The notes beneath the pieces are model-generated. The model was given only the letters and a program-made list of their open reading frames with translations, was not told where the DNA came from and ran no database searches. Below, piece by piece: positions 27,217-36,458 of a stretch of 64,000 bases of DNA (its first letter is position 1; the number at the start of each line of letters is the position of its first letter). The translations under genes and the position numbers were made by a program. The stretch lies in NCBI RefSeq assembly GCF_000372965.1, contig NZ_KB890024.1, forward strand, positions 1,366,839 to 1,430,838, written 5' to 3'. This stretch comes from Hoeflea sp. 108. Lineage in GTDB: Bacteria; Pseudomonadota; Alphaproteobacteria; Rhizobiales; Rhizobiaceae.

Positions 27217-29240
27217 TGACAGAAGGCGCGGCTGGATACTGGCCGCGGTTCGGCGCGACCGTAACCGACAGTGGCATTCGCTTTGCCGCATGGTCGGGCA
27301 CGGCCGAACGCATGTGGGTGTCGATCTTCGACGCCGACGGCAACGCCGAAACCGACCGGCTGCAGCTGCACCGAGAGGATGACGGCGTCTTTGCCCTGTC
27401 TGTGCCGGGCCTGAGTGCGGGCACCCGCTACGGTTTTCGTGCCGATGGCCGCTATGCGCCTGAGGACGGGTTCTGGTTTGATCCCGACAAGCTGCTGGTC
27501 GATCCATATGCCGTCAGGATCGATCGCGCCTATCGTTACGACTCACGACTGACGGCGCTGCGTGGGAAGGGCGGAGATACCGCCGGGCTGATGCCAAAGG
27601 CAGTGGCGGAAACGCAGCCGATGACAGCGGCTGCACTGCCGCTCTGCACGCCGGGTGGCCTTATCTACGAAGTGCCGGTGCGGGCCTTCACCATGCGGCA
27701 CCCTGATGTGCCGAAGCGACTACGTGGCACGATCCGGGCGCTCGCTCAGCCTGTCATCATCGAGCATTTGCTTAAGCTCGGCGTCTCGACCGTGGAACTG
27801 ATGCCGGTCACGGCCGTCATGGACGAGCGCCATCTGCCGCCGCTCGGCCTTGCCAATGCCTGGGGCTACAATCCGGTGACCTTCATGGCGCTCGACCCGC
27901 GCCTCGCGCCCGGTGGATTGGCCGATCTCCGTGAAACGGTTGCCGCGCTGCATGACGCGGGCATCAGCGTGCTGCTCGATCTCGTTTTCAACCATACGGC
28001 CGAAAGCGACGAGCTTGGCCCGACCTTGTCGCTGCGCGGGCTCGACAACGCCGCCTATTATCGCCTGGCTGCCGACGATCCCGGCCGCTACGCCAACGAC
28101 ACCGGCACCGGCAACACCGTCGCTTGCGACCATCCGGTGGCGAAGGATCTGGTCCTCGACAGTCTCCGGCATTTCGTCGGCCATGCGGGCATAGACGGCT
28201 TCCGCTTCGACCTTGCCCCGGTTCTCGGCCGGGTCGGCGGCAAGTTCGACGCCAATGCGCCGCTGCTTCAGGCGATGCGCGACGATCCTGTGATCGGCGA
28301 CCGCGTGTTGATCGCTGAGCCCTGGGACATCGGCCACAACGGCTATCGGCTCGGTGGTTTTCCGCAGGAGTTTCTTGAATGGAACGATCGCTACCGCGAC
28401 GACGTCAGGCGTTTCTGGCGCGGCGACCGCGGCACTGTCGGCGCGCTGGCGACCCGGCTTGCCGGCTCATCCGATATTTTCGGCAGCGGGCCGGTCACAC
28501 GCACGGTCAATTTCATTGCCGCCCATGACGGGATGACGCTCGCCGATCTCGTCCGCTACGAGCGTAAGCACAATGAGGCCAATGGCGAGCACAACCATGA
28601 CGGCCACAACGAGAATTTCTCCTGGAACAATGGCGTCGAGGGCGAAAGCAGTGATCGCGAGACAGCGGCCGAACGGGAGGTCGACATGCGCGCCCTGCTG
28701 GCCACGCTGTTCGCCTCGCGAGGCACGATCATGCTGACTGCCGGCGACGAGTTCGGCCGCAGTCACCACGGCAACAACAACGCCTATGCCCAGGATAATG
28801 AGCTGACCTGGCTTGACTGGGCCGAGCGCGACGTTGGCCTGGAAGACTTCGTGGCAGTGCTTTCCAGATTGAGGTGGGAAACACCTGCTTTTCAGGACCT
28901 GGGGTTCCTTCAGGGGGCGGCGCGCAGCGGTGCGCCGGTCGCAGATATCGAATGGTTGACCGAAGCGGGGCGGCCGATGAACGACGCCAACTGGCATGAG
29001 CCCGACCGGCATCGGCTGGCCATGCTGCTTGGCAACGGGACACGTGAAGGCGGCCGGTTGGCGGTCCTGTTCAACGGGGCGAGGCGCATCGCTCCATTCG
29101 CATTGCCGCTACGCGATGGATTTGCATGGCAGCAGACATCTGACGGTTCCTGGCCTGTGGCGGAAAACATCACAGTGCCAGGCCGCAGTGTCTGCTTCAT
29201 GCGTGAATTGCCGGTGACCGGTCGGGAAAAGGGACAGTGA
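27216..29240 (+). CDS. glgX: glycogen debranching enzyme
   Basis: A 674-residue GH13 debranching enzyme that hydrolyses alpha-1,6 branches of phosphorylase-trimmed glycogen. An N-terminal CBM48-like region (GATVTDSGIRFAAWSGTAER) is followed by ANAWGYNPVTFMALDP, DLVFNHTAE, nucleophile Asp332 in GFRFDLAP, acid Glu368 in LIAEPWD and Asp in FIAAHDGMTLADLV. The ATG overlaps the pgm stop (TGATG). It ends two bases before the next GH13 gene. Confidence 0.94.
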   Translation: MTEGAAGYWPRFGATVTDSGIRFAAWSGTAERMWVSIFDADGNAETDRLQLHREDDGVFALSVPGLSAGTRYGFRADGRYAPEDGFWFDPDKLLVDPYAVRIDRAYRYDSRLTALRGKGGDTAGLMPKAVAETQPMTAAALPLCTPGGLIYEVPVRAFTMRHPDVPKRLRGTIRALAQPVIIEHLLKLGVSTVELMPVTAVMDERHLPPLGLANAWGYNPVTFMALDPRLAPGGLADLRETVAALHDAGISVLLDLVFNHTAESDELGPTLSLRGLDNAAYYRLAADDPGRYANDTGTGNTVACDHPVAKDLVLDSLRHFVGHAGIDGFRFDLAPVLGRVGGKFDANAPLLQAMRDDPVIGDRVLIAEPWDIGHNGYRLGGFPQEFLEWNDRYRDDVRRFWRGDRGTVGALATRLAGSSDIFGSGPVTRTVNFIAAHDGMTLADLVRYERKHNEANGEHNHDGHNENFSWNNGVEGESSDRETAAEREVDMRALLATLFASRGTIMLTAGDEFGRSHHGNNNAYAQDNELTWLDWAERDVGLEDFVAVLSRLRWETPAFQDLGFLQGAARSGAPVADIEWLTEAGRPMNDANWHEPDRHRLAMLLGNGTREGGRLAVLFNGARRIAPFALPLRDGFAWQQTSDGSWPVAENITVPGRSVCFMRELPVTGREKGQ

Positions 29241-29242
29241 GC

Positions 29243-30880
29243 ATGGCCAAGGGCAAGTCTGACGTCGACCAATGGTGGCGTGGCTGCGTCATCTACCAGA
29301 TCTATCCACGCTCCTATCAGGACAGCACCGGCGACGGCAGCGGCGATCTTGCCGGCATCACCGGCCGTCTGCCTTATATAGCTTCGCTTGGCGTCGATGC
29401 AGTGTGGCTGTCGCCCTTCTTCAAGTCACCGATGGCCGACATGGGCTACGACGTCTCCGATTATTGCGACGTCGATCCGATGTTCGGAACGCTCGCCGAT
29501 TTCGACGCCATGATCGCCGAGGCCCACCGCCTTGGGCTCAAGGTGATGATCGACCAGGTGCTGTCGCATTCGTCCGACAAACACCCGTGGTTTGTCGAGA
29601 GCCGCGCCAGCCGGAACAATCCCAGGGCCGACTGGTATGTCTGGGCCGAACCGAAGCCAGATGGAACCGCGCCCAACAACTGGATGTCGATCTTCGGCGG
29701 GCCGGCCTGGGAATGGGATTCGACCCGCCGACAGTATTATCTGCACAACTTCCTCGCCTCGCAGCCTGACCTCAACTTCCACAATCCCGAGGTGCAGGCC
29801 GCACTGCTCGATACCGTGCGCTTCTGGCTCGAGCGCGGCGTCGACGGCTTCCGGCTCGACACGGTAAACTTCTACGTCCACGATAAGTGGCTGCGAGACA
29901 ATCCGCCGCTGGAAAAGAGTGTTTCCGGCGAGATCGACGAGAAAAACCCCTACGAATATCAAGACCACCTGTTCGACAAGACGCGGCCCGAGAACCTCGA
30001 ATTCCTCAAGCGTTTCCGAGCTTTGCTCGACAAATACGGCGCGCGCGCCTCGGTCGGCGAGGTGGGCGACGGGGAGCGCTCGTTGCAGACGGTGGCGAGC
30101 TACACCTCAGGCGGCGACAAGCTCGACATGTGCTACACCTTCGACATGCTCGGGCCGAAATTCTCGGCCGAGCATGTCCACCAATGCATCGCCGATTTCG
30201 AGAAAGCCGTCACCGACGGCTGGGTGTGCTGGGCGTTTTCCAACCATGACGTGGTCCGCCATGTCACCCGCTGGACGCGGCCTGGCGGCGACCCGGAGGC
30301 GATGGCGAAATTCTCGATCGCGCTGCTCGCCTGCCTGCGCGGCTCGATCTGCATCTATCAGGGCGAGGAGCTCGGCTTCGGCGAGGCGGAGCTCGCCTTC
30401 GCGGATCTGCGCGATCCCTACGGCATCCGCTTCTGGCCGGGATTCAAGGGGCGCGATGGTTGCCGCACGCCGATGGTGTGGGAGGCACAGGCCGAACAGG
30501 GCGGCTTCTCCGACGGCAAGCCGTGGCTGCCCATACCGACGGAACATCGCGCGCTGGCGGTCGACAGGCAGGATCGCGCCGAAGGTTCCGTGCTCTCGCA
30601 CTACCGGGCCGTGCTGGCAGCGCGACAGCTGCATCTGCCGCTTGCCCACGGCTCGATCAGGCTGCTCGAAGCGAAGGACGACGTGCTGGCTTTCGTTCGC
30701 GAGGCGGAAGGTGAACAGTTGCTCTGCGTCTTCAATTTTGCAGATGCCGCTGCTTTCTGGGCGGTTCCCGACGAACTCGGCGAGGTCGTGCCGGTCGGTT
30801 TTCCCCAGGCCGGAACCGATGTCGAGACGGGGCGCATCCCCCTGATGCCGCTGGGGTACTTTATCGGTCGCTTGGTTTGA
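29243..30880 (+). CDS. GH13 alpha-glucosidase
   Basis: A 545-residue GH13 enzyme of the oligo-1,6-glucosidase/alpha-glucosidase type. VIYQIYPRSYQDSTGDG and GDLAGITGRLPYIASLGVDAVW are the usual opening; catalytic residues are Asp206 in GFRLDTVNFY, Glu273 in SVGEVGDGE and Asp in FSNHDVVRH. It likely cleaves short malto-oligosaccharides released by GlgX; S. meliloti AglA-like activity on sucrose or trehalose analogues is an alternative. ATG at 29243 is preferred to a GTG six bases earlier because GGGACAG is better spaced. It closes the cluster. Confidence 0.88.
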   Translation: MAKGKSDVDQWWRGCVIYQIYPRSYQDSTGDGSGDLAGITGRLPYIASLGVDAVWLSPFFKSPMADMGYDVSDYCDVDPMFGTLADFDAMIAEAHRLGLKVMIDQVLSHSSDKHPWFVESRASRNNPRADWYVWAEPKPDGTAPNNWMSIFGGPAWEWDSTRRQYYLHNFLASQPDLNFHNPEVQAALLDTVRFWLERGVDGFRLDTVNFYVHDKWLRDNPPLEKSVSGEIDEKNPYEYQDHLFDKTRPENLEFLKRFRALLDKYGARASVGEVGDGERSLQTVASYTSGGDKLDMCYTFDMLGPKFSAEHVHQCIADFEKAVTDGWVCWAFSNHDVVRHVTRWTRPGGDPEAMAKFSIALLACLRGSICIYQGEELGFGEAELAFADLRDPYGIRFWPGFKGRDGCRTPMVWEAQAEQGGFSDGKPWLPIPTEHRALAVDRQDRAEGSVLSHYRAVLAARQLHLPLAHGSIRLLEAKDDVLAFVREAEGEQLLCVFNFADAAAFWAVPDELGEVVPVGFPQAGTDVETGRIPLMPLGYFIGRLV

Positions 30881-30917
30881 ACCTGCTTAAGTTGACTTTA
30901 GGTGAGCATGAGTCGTG

Positions 30918-30946
30918 TTGAAATAAAAATTCGTCGCGAATAGTGT
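30918..30946 (+). promoter_or_regulatory. oppA: candidate promoter for the opp operon
   Basis: TTGAAA at 30918-30923 and TAGTGT at 30941-30946 are separated by exactly 17 bases in the AT-rich part of the 190-base gap before oppA. It would give a leader of about 115 bases, which contains a small GTGTT/AACAC hairpin near 31030. Confidence 0.45.
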
Positions 30947-31070
30947 CAGCCACCGCTGGCGGTAGGGAGCCGCTGGCCCGCTCAACGAAACCGGGAATTC
31001 CGGCATTCGGGCGCTAACCAGGCGAGGCCGTGTTTTACGGGGAACACGCCTAATTGGGAGATGGAAACTC

Positions 31071-32663
31071 ATGCTTAAAAACATGCTGAAAGCGACTGTG
31101 TTCGCTACGACGCTTGCATTGACGGCGGGCGCGCTGTCGATGCCTGCCTTCGCGGAGGTCGTCTACAATCGCGGCAATTCGGCCGATCCGGAGTCGCTTG
31201 ATCCGCACAAGACCTCGACTGTCTATGAAGCTCACATCCTGCGCGACCTGTTCGAAGGTCTGGTGATGCAGGACAAGGATGCCGAGATCATTCCGGGCGC
31301 GGCCGAGAGCTGGACCGTTTCTGATGACGGCACCGTCTATACCTTCAAGCTGCGTCAGGGCGGCACCTGGTCGGACGGCAGCCCGGTGACGGCTGACGAT
31401 TTCGTCTACTCGTTCCGCCGCCTGCTCGACCCGGCCACTGCGGCCGAATACGCCTCGATGCTCTACGTCGTGAAGAACGGCGAAGCCGTGAACACCGGCA
31501 AGGCCAAGGCCGAAGAGCTCGGCGTCAAGGCTGTCGACGCCAACACCTTCGAGGTCACGCTGAAGTCGGCCACGCCTTACTTCCTCGAGATGCTGACCCA
31601 CCAGTCCACCTATCCGGTGAACAAGGCTGCGATCGAAAAGCTCGGCGCCGACTGGATCAAGCCGGGCAACCTGGTTTCCAACGGTGCGTTCACGCTGGCC
31701 GAGTTCGTCCCGAACGACCACATCAAGCTCGTCAAGAACCCGAAGTTCCATGACGCAGCCAACGTCAAGCTCGACGCCGTCAACTACTTCCCGACGGAAG
31801 ACCGCTCGACCGCGATCAAGCGGTTCGAGGCCGGCGAGCTCGACTCGAACGACGATATCCCGACCGAGCAGATGGCTGATCTGAAGGCCAAATTCGGCGA
31901 CCAGCTGCGCATCGGCGCCTATCTCGGCACCTACTACTACGCCATCAAGACCGACAAGGCGCCGTGGGACAATGTCGAGCTGCGCAATGCCGTGTCCATG
32001 GCCATCGACCGCGACTTCCTGGCCGAGAAGGTCTGGCAGAACTCGATGCTGCCTGGCTACTCGATGGTGCCTCCTGGTATCGAGGGCTACAAGCCTTCGG
32101 TCGCGAAGTTCGCCGAGATGTCGCAGATCGACCGCGAGGACGAAGCCAAGAAGGTCCTCGAGAAGCTCGGCTACGGCCCGGGCAAGCCGCTGAAGATGGA
32201 AATCCGCTACAACACATCGGAGAACCACAAGAACACGGCGGTCGCGATCCAGGAACAGCTCAAGCCGCTCGGCATTGAGGTGACCCTGCTCAACACCGAC
32301 ACCAAGACCCACTACGGCCATCTCGAGCAGAAGGGTGACTACGACGTCGCCCGCGCCGGCTGGATCGCCGACTACAAGGATCCGGAAAGCTTCCTCGGCA
32401 TTTCGCGCAAGGCTTCGGGTAACAACTACTCGAACTACAACAGCCCGGCGTTCGAAGCTGCCATGGACAAGGCTGCTGCCGACGGTGGCAAGCCTGAGGC
32501 CCGCATGAAGGACATGGAAGAGGCCGAGCGCATCCTGATCGACGACGTCGGCCAGATCCCGCTGCTCTACTATAGCTACAAGAACCTCGTCTCCCCGAAG
32601 ATCAAGGGCTTTGACGAGAACGTCATGGACGTGCACCCCTCGCGCTTCGTCAGCAAGGAATAG
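31071..32663 (+). CDS. oppA: oligopeptide ABC transporter, periplasmic binding protein
   Basis: A 530-residue family 5 extracytoplasmic binding protein. A signal peptide spans about the first 28 residues, ending PAFA. NRGNSADPESLDPHKTSTVYE, LRQGGTWSDGSPVTADDFVYSF and LVSNGAFTLAEF are OppA landmarks; IPLLYYSYKNLVSPKIKGF closes it. It should capture oligopeptides, possibly including murein peptides. GGGAG precedes the ATG. It is first of oppA-B-C-DF and is followed by a stable RNA hairpin. Confidence 0.92.
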   Translation: MLKNMLKATVFATTLALTAGALSMPAFAEVVYNRGNSADPESLDPHKTSTVYEAHILRDLFEGLVMQDKDAEIIPGAAESWTVSDDGTVYTFKLRQGGTWSDGSPVTADDFVYSFRRLLDPATAAEYASMLYVVKNGEAVNTGKAKAEELGVKAVDANTFEVTLKSATPYFLEMLTHQSTYPVNKAAIEKLGADWIKPGNLVSNGAFTLAEFVPNDHIKLVKNPKFHDAANVKLDAVNYFPTEDRSTAIKRFEAGELDSNDDIPTEQMADLKAKFGDQLRIGAYLGTYYYAIKTDKAPWDNVELRNAVSMAIDRDFLAEKVWQNSMLPGYSMVPPGIEGYKPSVAKFAEMSQIDREDEAKKVLEKLGYGPGKPLKMEIRYNTSENHKNTAVAIQEQLKPLGIEVTLLNTDTKTHYGHLEQKGDYDVARAGWIADYKDPESFLGISRKASGNNYSNYNSPAFEAAMDKAAADGGKPEARMKDMEEAERILIDDVGQIPLLYYSYKNLVSPKIKGFDENVMDVHPSRFVSKE

Positions 32664-32674
32664 TCTCGGTAGCG

Positions 32675-32702
32675 CCGCCATCCCCTGCAAAGGGGGTGGC
32701 GG
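32675..32702 (+). promoter_or_regulatory. intercistronic RNA hairpin between oppA and oppB
   Basis: CCGCCATCCCC pairs with GGGGGTGGCGG (one G-U pair, six-base loop) 11 bases after the oppA stop. There is no U-run, so it is more likely an mRNA stabiliser for the abundant binding-protein message than a full terminator. Confidence 0.6.
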
Positions 32703-32732
32703 ATCCGACTTACTTGCGAAGGCGTAGGTCCA

Positions 32733-33656
32733 ATGTTTCTATATGTATTCCGGCGGCTATTGACCGCCATTCCGACGATGTTCGTCATCGTCACGCTGGC
32801 CTTTTTCCTGATCCGTGTCGCGCCAGGCGGCCCCTTCAACCAGGAACGTGGCCTCAGCCCCGAAATCAAAGCAAACCTTGAAGCGCAGTTCGGTCTCAAC
32901 GACCCGCTCTGGCTTCAGTATGGCAACTACCTGAAGAACCTGCTGCACGGCAATTTCGGCCCGAGCTACAACCTGCCCGACTTCACGGTCACAGAGCTGT
33001 TTGCCAAGGGTCTTCCGATCTCCATCCAGCTTGGCGCTTCGGCTCTGGTTCTGGCGCTGATGATCGGCACCGTGCTCGGCGTGATCGCCGCGCTCAACCA
33101 GAACAAGCTTGGCGACTATTCGGTCATTGCAGTGGCGACGGCCGGTAGCACCATCCCTACCTTTGTCGTGGCTCCCGTCATTCAGCTGCTGTTCGGACTG
33201 ACCTGGATGCTGTTGCCGATCGGTGGCTGGGGTGATGGTGCGTTGATCAACAAGATCGGCCCGATCATCACGCTGTCATTGCCGCAGATTGCCATCGTCG
33301 CCCGTCTGATGCGTGGTTCGATGATCGAGTCCCTGCGCTCCAATCACATCCGCACCGCAAGGGCCCTTGGCCTTTCCGACTGGTCGGTCGTGGTCAAGCA
33401 TGCATTGCGCGGCGCTATCCTTCCCATCGTGTCCTATGCCGGACCGGCGGCAGCGGCATTGCTGACCGGGTCGATCATCGTCGAGACGATCTTCGCCATT
33501 CCCGGCATTGGCCGCTACTTCGTCGATGCGGCGCTCAACCGCGACTACACGCTCGTCATGGGCACGGTCGTCGTGATCGCCCTGTTTACGATCTTGTTCA
33601 ACCTGATCGTCGACGTCCTCTACGCCTTCTTCGATCCGAGGGTGCGCTATGACTGA
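32733..33656 (+). CDS. oppB: oligopeptide ABC transporter, permease OppB
   Basis: A 307-residue inner-membrane permease. It starts with the typical MFLYVFRRLLTAIPTMFVIV and carries six hydrophobic helices, the ISIQLGASALVLALMIGTVLG segment, and the coupling (EAA) loop HIRTARALGLSDWSVVVKHALRGAILP. The end SIIVETIFAIPGIGRYFVDA is diagnostic of DppB/OppB proteins. It overlaps oppC by eight bases. Confidence 0.93.
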   Translation: MFLYVFRRLLTAIPTMFVIVTLAFFLIRVAPGGPFNQERGLSPEIKANLEAQFGLNDPLWLQYGNYLKNLLHGNFGPSYNLPDFTVTELFAKGLPISIQLGASALVLALMIGTVLGVIAALNQNKLGDYSVIAVATAGSTIPTFVVAPVIQLLFGLTWMLLPIGGWGDGALINKIGPIITLSLPQIAIVARLMRGSMIESLRSNHIRTARALGLSDWSVVVKHALRGAILPIVSYAGPAAAALLTGSIIVETIFAIPGIGRYFVDAALNRDYTLVMGTVVVIALFTILFNLIVDVLYAFFDPRVRYD

Positions 33657-34767
33657 TACAACTATCGCGGCGCCCGTCGTCGGGCGCTCGCTTTGGGGCG
33701 ATGCGTGGGCACGCCTCAAGGCAAACAAGGCTGCCATGTTCAGCCTGTTCTACTTGATCGCCATAGCCGTGGTTTGCGTGGTGGGCCCATTTTTCGTGCC
33801 GCACCAGTACACCACGATCTATTCGGACTATGTGCGCACGCCGCCAAGCCTGTCGGCATATCCGAAGCCGGATATGATCGAGACTGCCTTGAACGACGTG
33901 GTCAAGCGCATGCGCGTCGATCTCAAGGAATGGAAACAGGAAGACGAGCGTGTGTTCATGACGCTTGTTTCGACCAAGCCCATCGATGAGCGGAACATCC
34001 GTTACATCGACCGTTCCGACACATTCGACGACGGCAAGTTGGAGAACAAGTCGGCCGACGGCCTGTCGATGGTCGTCAGCGCTTCGATCAAGCAGCAGTA
34101 TTTCTTCTTCGGCACCGACAATGTCGGCAGAGACCAGCTCTCACGCACCTTGATGGCAGGGCGTATCTCACTGGCCATCGGCTTGCTCGCCGGCTTCGTC
34201 GCAGTGGTGATTGGCGTGGTCTACGGGGCGACCGCCGGCTTCATGGGCGGCAAGACCGATGAAGTGATGATGCGCATCGTCGATGTGCTCTATTCGCTGC
34301 CCTTCATCTTCTTCGTCATCATGCTGGTCGTCTTCTTCGGGCGAAATTTCGTGCTGATGTTCCTGGCCGTGGGCGCTGTCCTATGGCTAGACATGGCGCG
34401 CATCGTGCGAGGACAGGCGCTGTCGATCCGGCGTCAAGAATATGTGCAGGCGGCCGAGGCGCTCGGTGTCCGCTCGCGGGGCATCGTCCAGCGGCACGTC
34501 ATCCCCAACCTGCTCGGGCCTGTTGTCATCTACATGACACTGCTGGTTCCGCAGGTCATCATCCTCGAGAGCTTCCTGTCGTTCCTGGGCCTTGGCGTCC
34601 AGGAGCCGATGACGAGCTGGGGCGTGCTCATTTCCGTCGGCGCAAAGAACATCGGCACGGCCAACTGGCTGCTCCTGTTCCCCGCGTTTTTCCTTGTCTC
34701 GACGCTGTTCGCGCTGAATTTCATCGGCGACGGACTTCGCGATGCGCTCGATCCGAAGGACAGGTGA
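33649..34767 (+). CDS. oppC: oligopeptide ABC transporter, permease OppC with enlarged periplasmic loop
   Basis: A 372-residue permease, longer than the usual 290-310. TM1 (FSLFYLIAIAVVCVVGPFFV) is followed by about 100 residues before the conserved FFGTDNVGRDQLSRTLMAG, where most OppC proteins have 25-40. The extra segment (PKPDMIETALNDVVKRMR onward) is charged and should be periplasmic. The rest is standard: five helices, coupling loop EYVQAAEALGVRSRGIVQRHV and ESFLSFLGLGVQEP. It overlaps oppB and is followed by oppDF after one base. Confidence 0.9.
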   Translation: MTDTTIAAPVVGRSLWGDAWARLKANKAAMFSLFYLIAIAVVCVVGPFFVPHQYTTIYSDYVRTPPSLSAYPKPDMIETALNDVVKRMRVDLKEWKQEDERVFMTLVSTKPIDERNIRYIDRSDTFDDGKLENKSADGLSMVVSASIKQQYFFFGTDNVGRDQLSRTLMAGRISLAIGLLAGFVAVVIGVVYGATAGFMGGKTDEVMMRIVDVLYSLPFIFFVIMLVVFFGRNFVLMFLAVGAVLWLDMARIVRGQALSIRRQEYVQAAEALGVRSRGIVQRHVIPNLLGPVVIYMTLLVPQVIILESFLSFLGLGVQEPMTSWGVLISVGAKNIGTANWLLLFPAFFLVSTLFALNFIGDGLRDALDPKDR

Positions 34768-34768
34768 G

Positions 34769-36385
34769 ATGGCTGGAGAAACAATCCTTTCGGTAAAGGA
34801 CCTGCGCGTCCGCTTCCGCACGCTTGATGGCGCGGTGGAAGCGGTCAAGGGCATCAACCTCAACGTCGGTGCCGGTGAGGCCGTTGCCGTTGTGGGCGAG
34901 TCCGGCTCGGGCAAGAGCCAGACGATGATGGCGGCGATGAACCTGCTCGCCTCAAACGGCGAGGCGACGGGGGCTGTGGAGTATCGTGGCAAGAACCTGC
35001 TTGGTCTGCCCAAGTCGGAACTTAACAAGATCCGCGGTCGCAAGATCAGCATGATCTTCCAGGAGCCGATGACCTCGCTCGATCCGCTCTACACGATCGG
35101 CAACCAGCTGATGGAGCCGATCCGGCGCCATCAGGGCCTCGACGCCAGGGCGGCCCGCGCCGAGGCGCTCAGGCTGCTCGAACTGGTCAAGATTCCGGAT
35201 CCGGAGCGGCGCCTGAGGTCCTATCCGCACGAGATGTCGGGTGGCCAGCGCCAGCGTGTCATGATTGCCATGGCGCTTGCCAACAATCCCGACATCCTGA
35301 TCGCGGACGAGCCGACGACCGCACTCGACGTCACCATCCAGGCGCAAATCCTGGTGCTGCTGGCCGAGCTGCAGCGCAAGCTCGGCATGGCCATCGTCTT
35401 CATCACCCATGACCTTGGCATCGTCCGTCGCTTCGCCGACCGGGTTTATGTCATGCGCTCGGGTGAGGTGGTGGAGGAAGGCCAGGCCGACGAGCTTTTT
35501 GCCAACCCGCAGCACGACTACACCAAGATGCTGCTGGCGGCAGAGCCGACAGGCCGGAAGGCGCCGCCGCCAGACGATGCGCCGATCCTTCTGGAAGGGC
35601 GCAACGTCGAGGTAGAGTTCAAGATCGGTGGCGGCTTCCTCTCCGGTCCGCCAATGCTGCTCAAGGCGGTCGACCGTATCTCGGTATCACTGAAGCGATG
35701 CCAGACCATCGGCATCGTCGGCGAGTCTGGTTCGGGCAAGTCGACACTTGGCCGCGCGCTGTTGAGGCTGTTGCCGAGCGAGGGGACGATCCGCTTCGGC
35801 AGCAACGACCTGTCCAAGGCGGGTCGCAGCGAAATGCGGCCGCTGCGCCGCGAGTTGCAACTGGTCTTCCAGGACCCGTTCGGCTCGTTGTCGCCGCGTA
35901 TGACGGTCGGCCAGATCATCACTGAAGGTCTGCTTGTGCACGAGCCGTCGCTTTCTGCCAGGGACCGCGACGCCCGCGCCGTCGAGGCGCTGCGCGAGGT
36001 CGGTCTGGATCCGGCGGCGCGCAATCGCTATCCGCACGAGTTCTCGGGCGGTCAGCGTCAGCGCATCGCCATTGCCCGGGCAATGATCCTGAAGCCCAAG
36101 GTGGTGGTACTGGACGAACCGACTTCGGCCTTGGACCGCTCGGTGCAGAAGCAGATCGTGGACCTGTTGCGCAAGCTGCAGGCCGACCACGACCTGTCCT
36201 ACCTGTTCATCAGCCACGATCTTGCCGTCGTGCGGGCGATGTCCGACTACATCATCGTCATGAAGCAGGGAAAGATCGTCGAGGAGGGACTGACAGAGGC
36301 CATCTTTGGCGATCCGCGCGAGGCCTATACGAAGACGTTGATGGCAGCTGCCATCGACGAGACCAAGTTCCGCCAGGTGGTCTAG
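34769..36385 (+). CDS. oppDF: oligopeptide ABC transporter, fused dual ATPase
   Basis: A 538-residue protein with two ABC ATPase domains in one chain, corresponding to OppD plus OppF. Walker A motifs GESGSGKSQ (about 43-51) and GESGSGKST (about 318-326), signatures MSGGQRQRVMIAMA and FSGGQRQRIAIARA, Walker B LIADEPTTALD and VVLDEPTSALD, and two switch His (FITHDLGIV, FISHDLAVV) are all intact. The usual OppD/F Cys-rich iron-sulfur tail between the domains is not seen. It is last in the operon, before a strong terminator. Confidence 0.93.
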   Translation: MAGETILSVKDLRVRFRTLDGAVEAVKGINLNVGAGEAVAVVGESGSGKSQTMMAAMNLLASNGEATGAVEYRGKNLLGLPKSELNKIRGRKISMIFQEPMTSLDPLYTIGNQLMEPIRRHQGLDARAARAEALRLLELVKIPDPERRLRSYPHEMSGGQRQRVMIAMALANNPDILIADEPTTALDVTIQAQILVLLAELQRKLGMAIVFITHDLGIVRRFADRVYVMRSGEVVEEGQADELFANPQHDYTKMLLAAEPTGRKAPPPDDAPILLEGRNVEVEFKIGGGFLSGPPMLLKAVDRISVSLKRCQTIGIVGESGSGKSTLGRALLRLLPSEGTIRFGSNDLSKAGRSEMRPLRRELQLVFQDPFGSLSPRMTVGQIITEGLLVHEPSLSARDRDARAVEALREVGLDPAARNRYPHEFSGGQRQRIAIARAMILKPKVVVLDEPTSALDRSVQKQIVDLLRKLQADHDLSYLFISHDLAVVRAMSDYIIVMKQGKIVEEGLTEAIFGDPREAYTKTLMAAAIDETKFRQVV

Positions 36386-36411
36386 CCGGCGCCTGCTGGC
36401 ATCTGAAAACG

Positions 36412-36446
36412 AAAGCGCCAGCGGGTCACCGCTGGCGCTTTTCTTT
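36412..36446. terminator. terminator between oppDF and the tadG-like gene
   Basis: AAAGCGCCAGCGG / CCGCTGGCGCTTT is a perfect 13-bp stem with a four-base loop and a T-rich tail (TTTTCTTTT). The A-block on the other side lets it serve the convergent minus-strand gene too. Confidence 0.85.
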
Positions 36447-36458
36447 TCCTGCGAAAGA

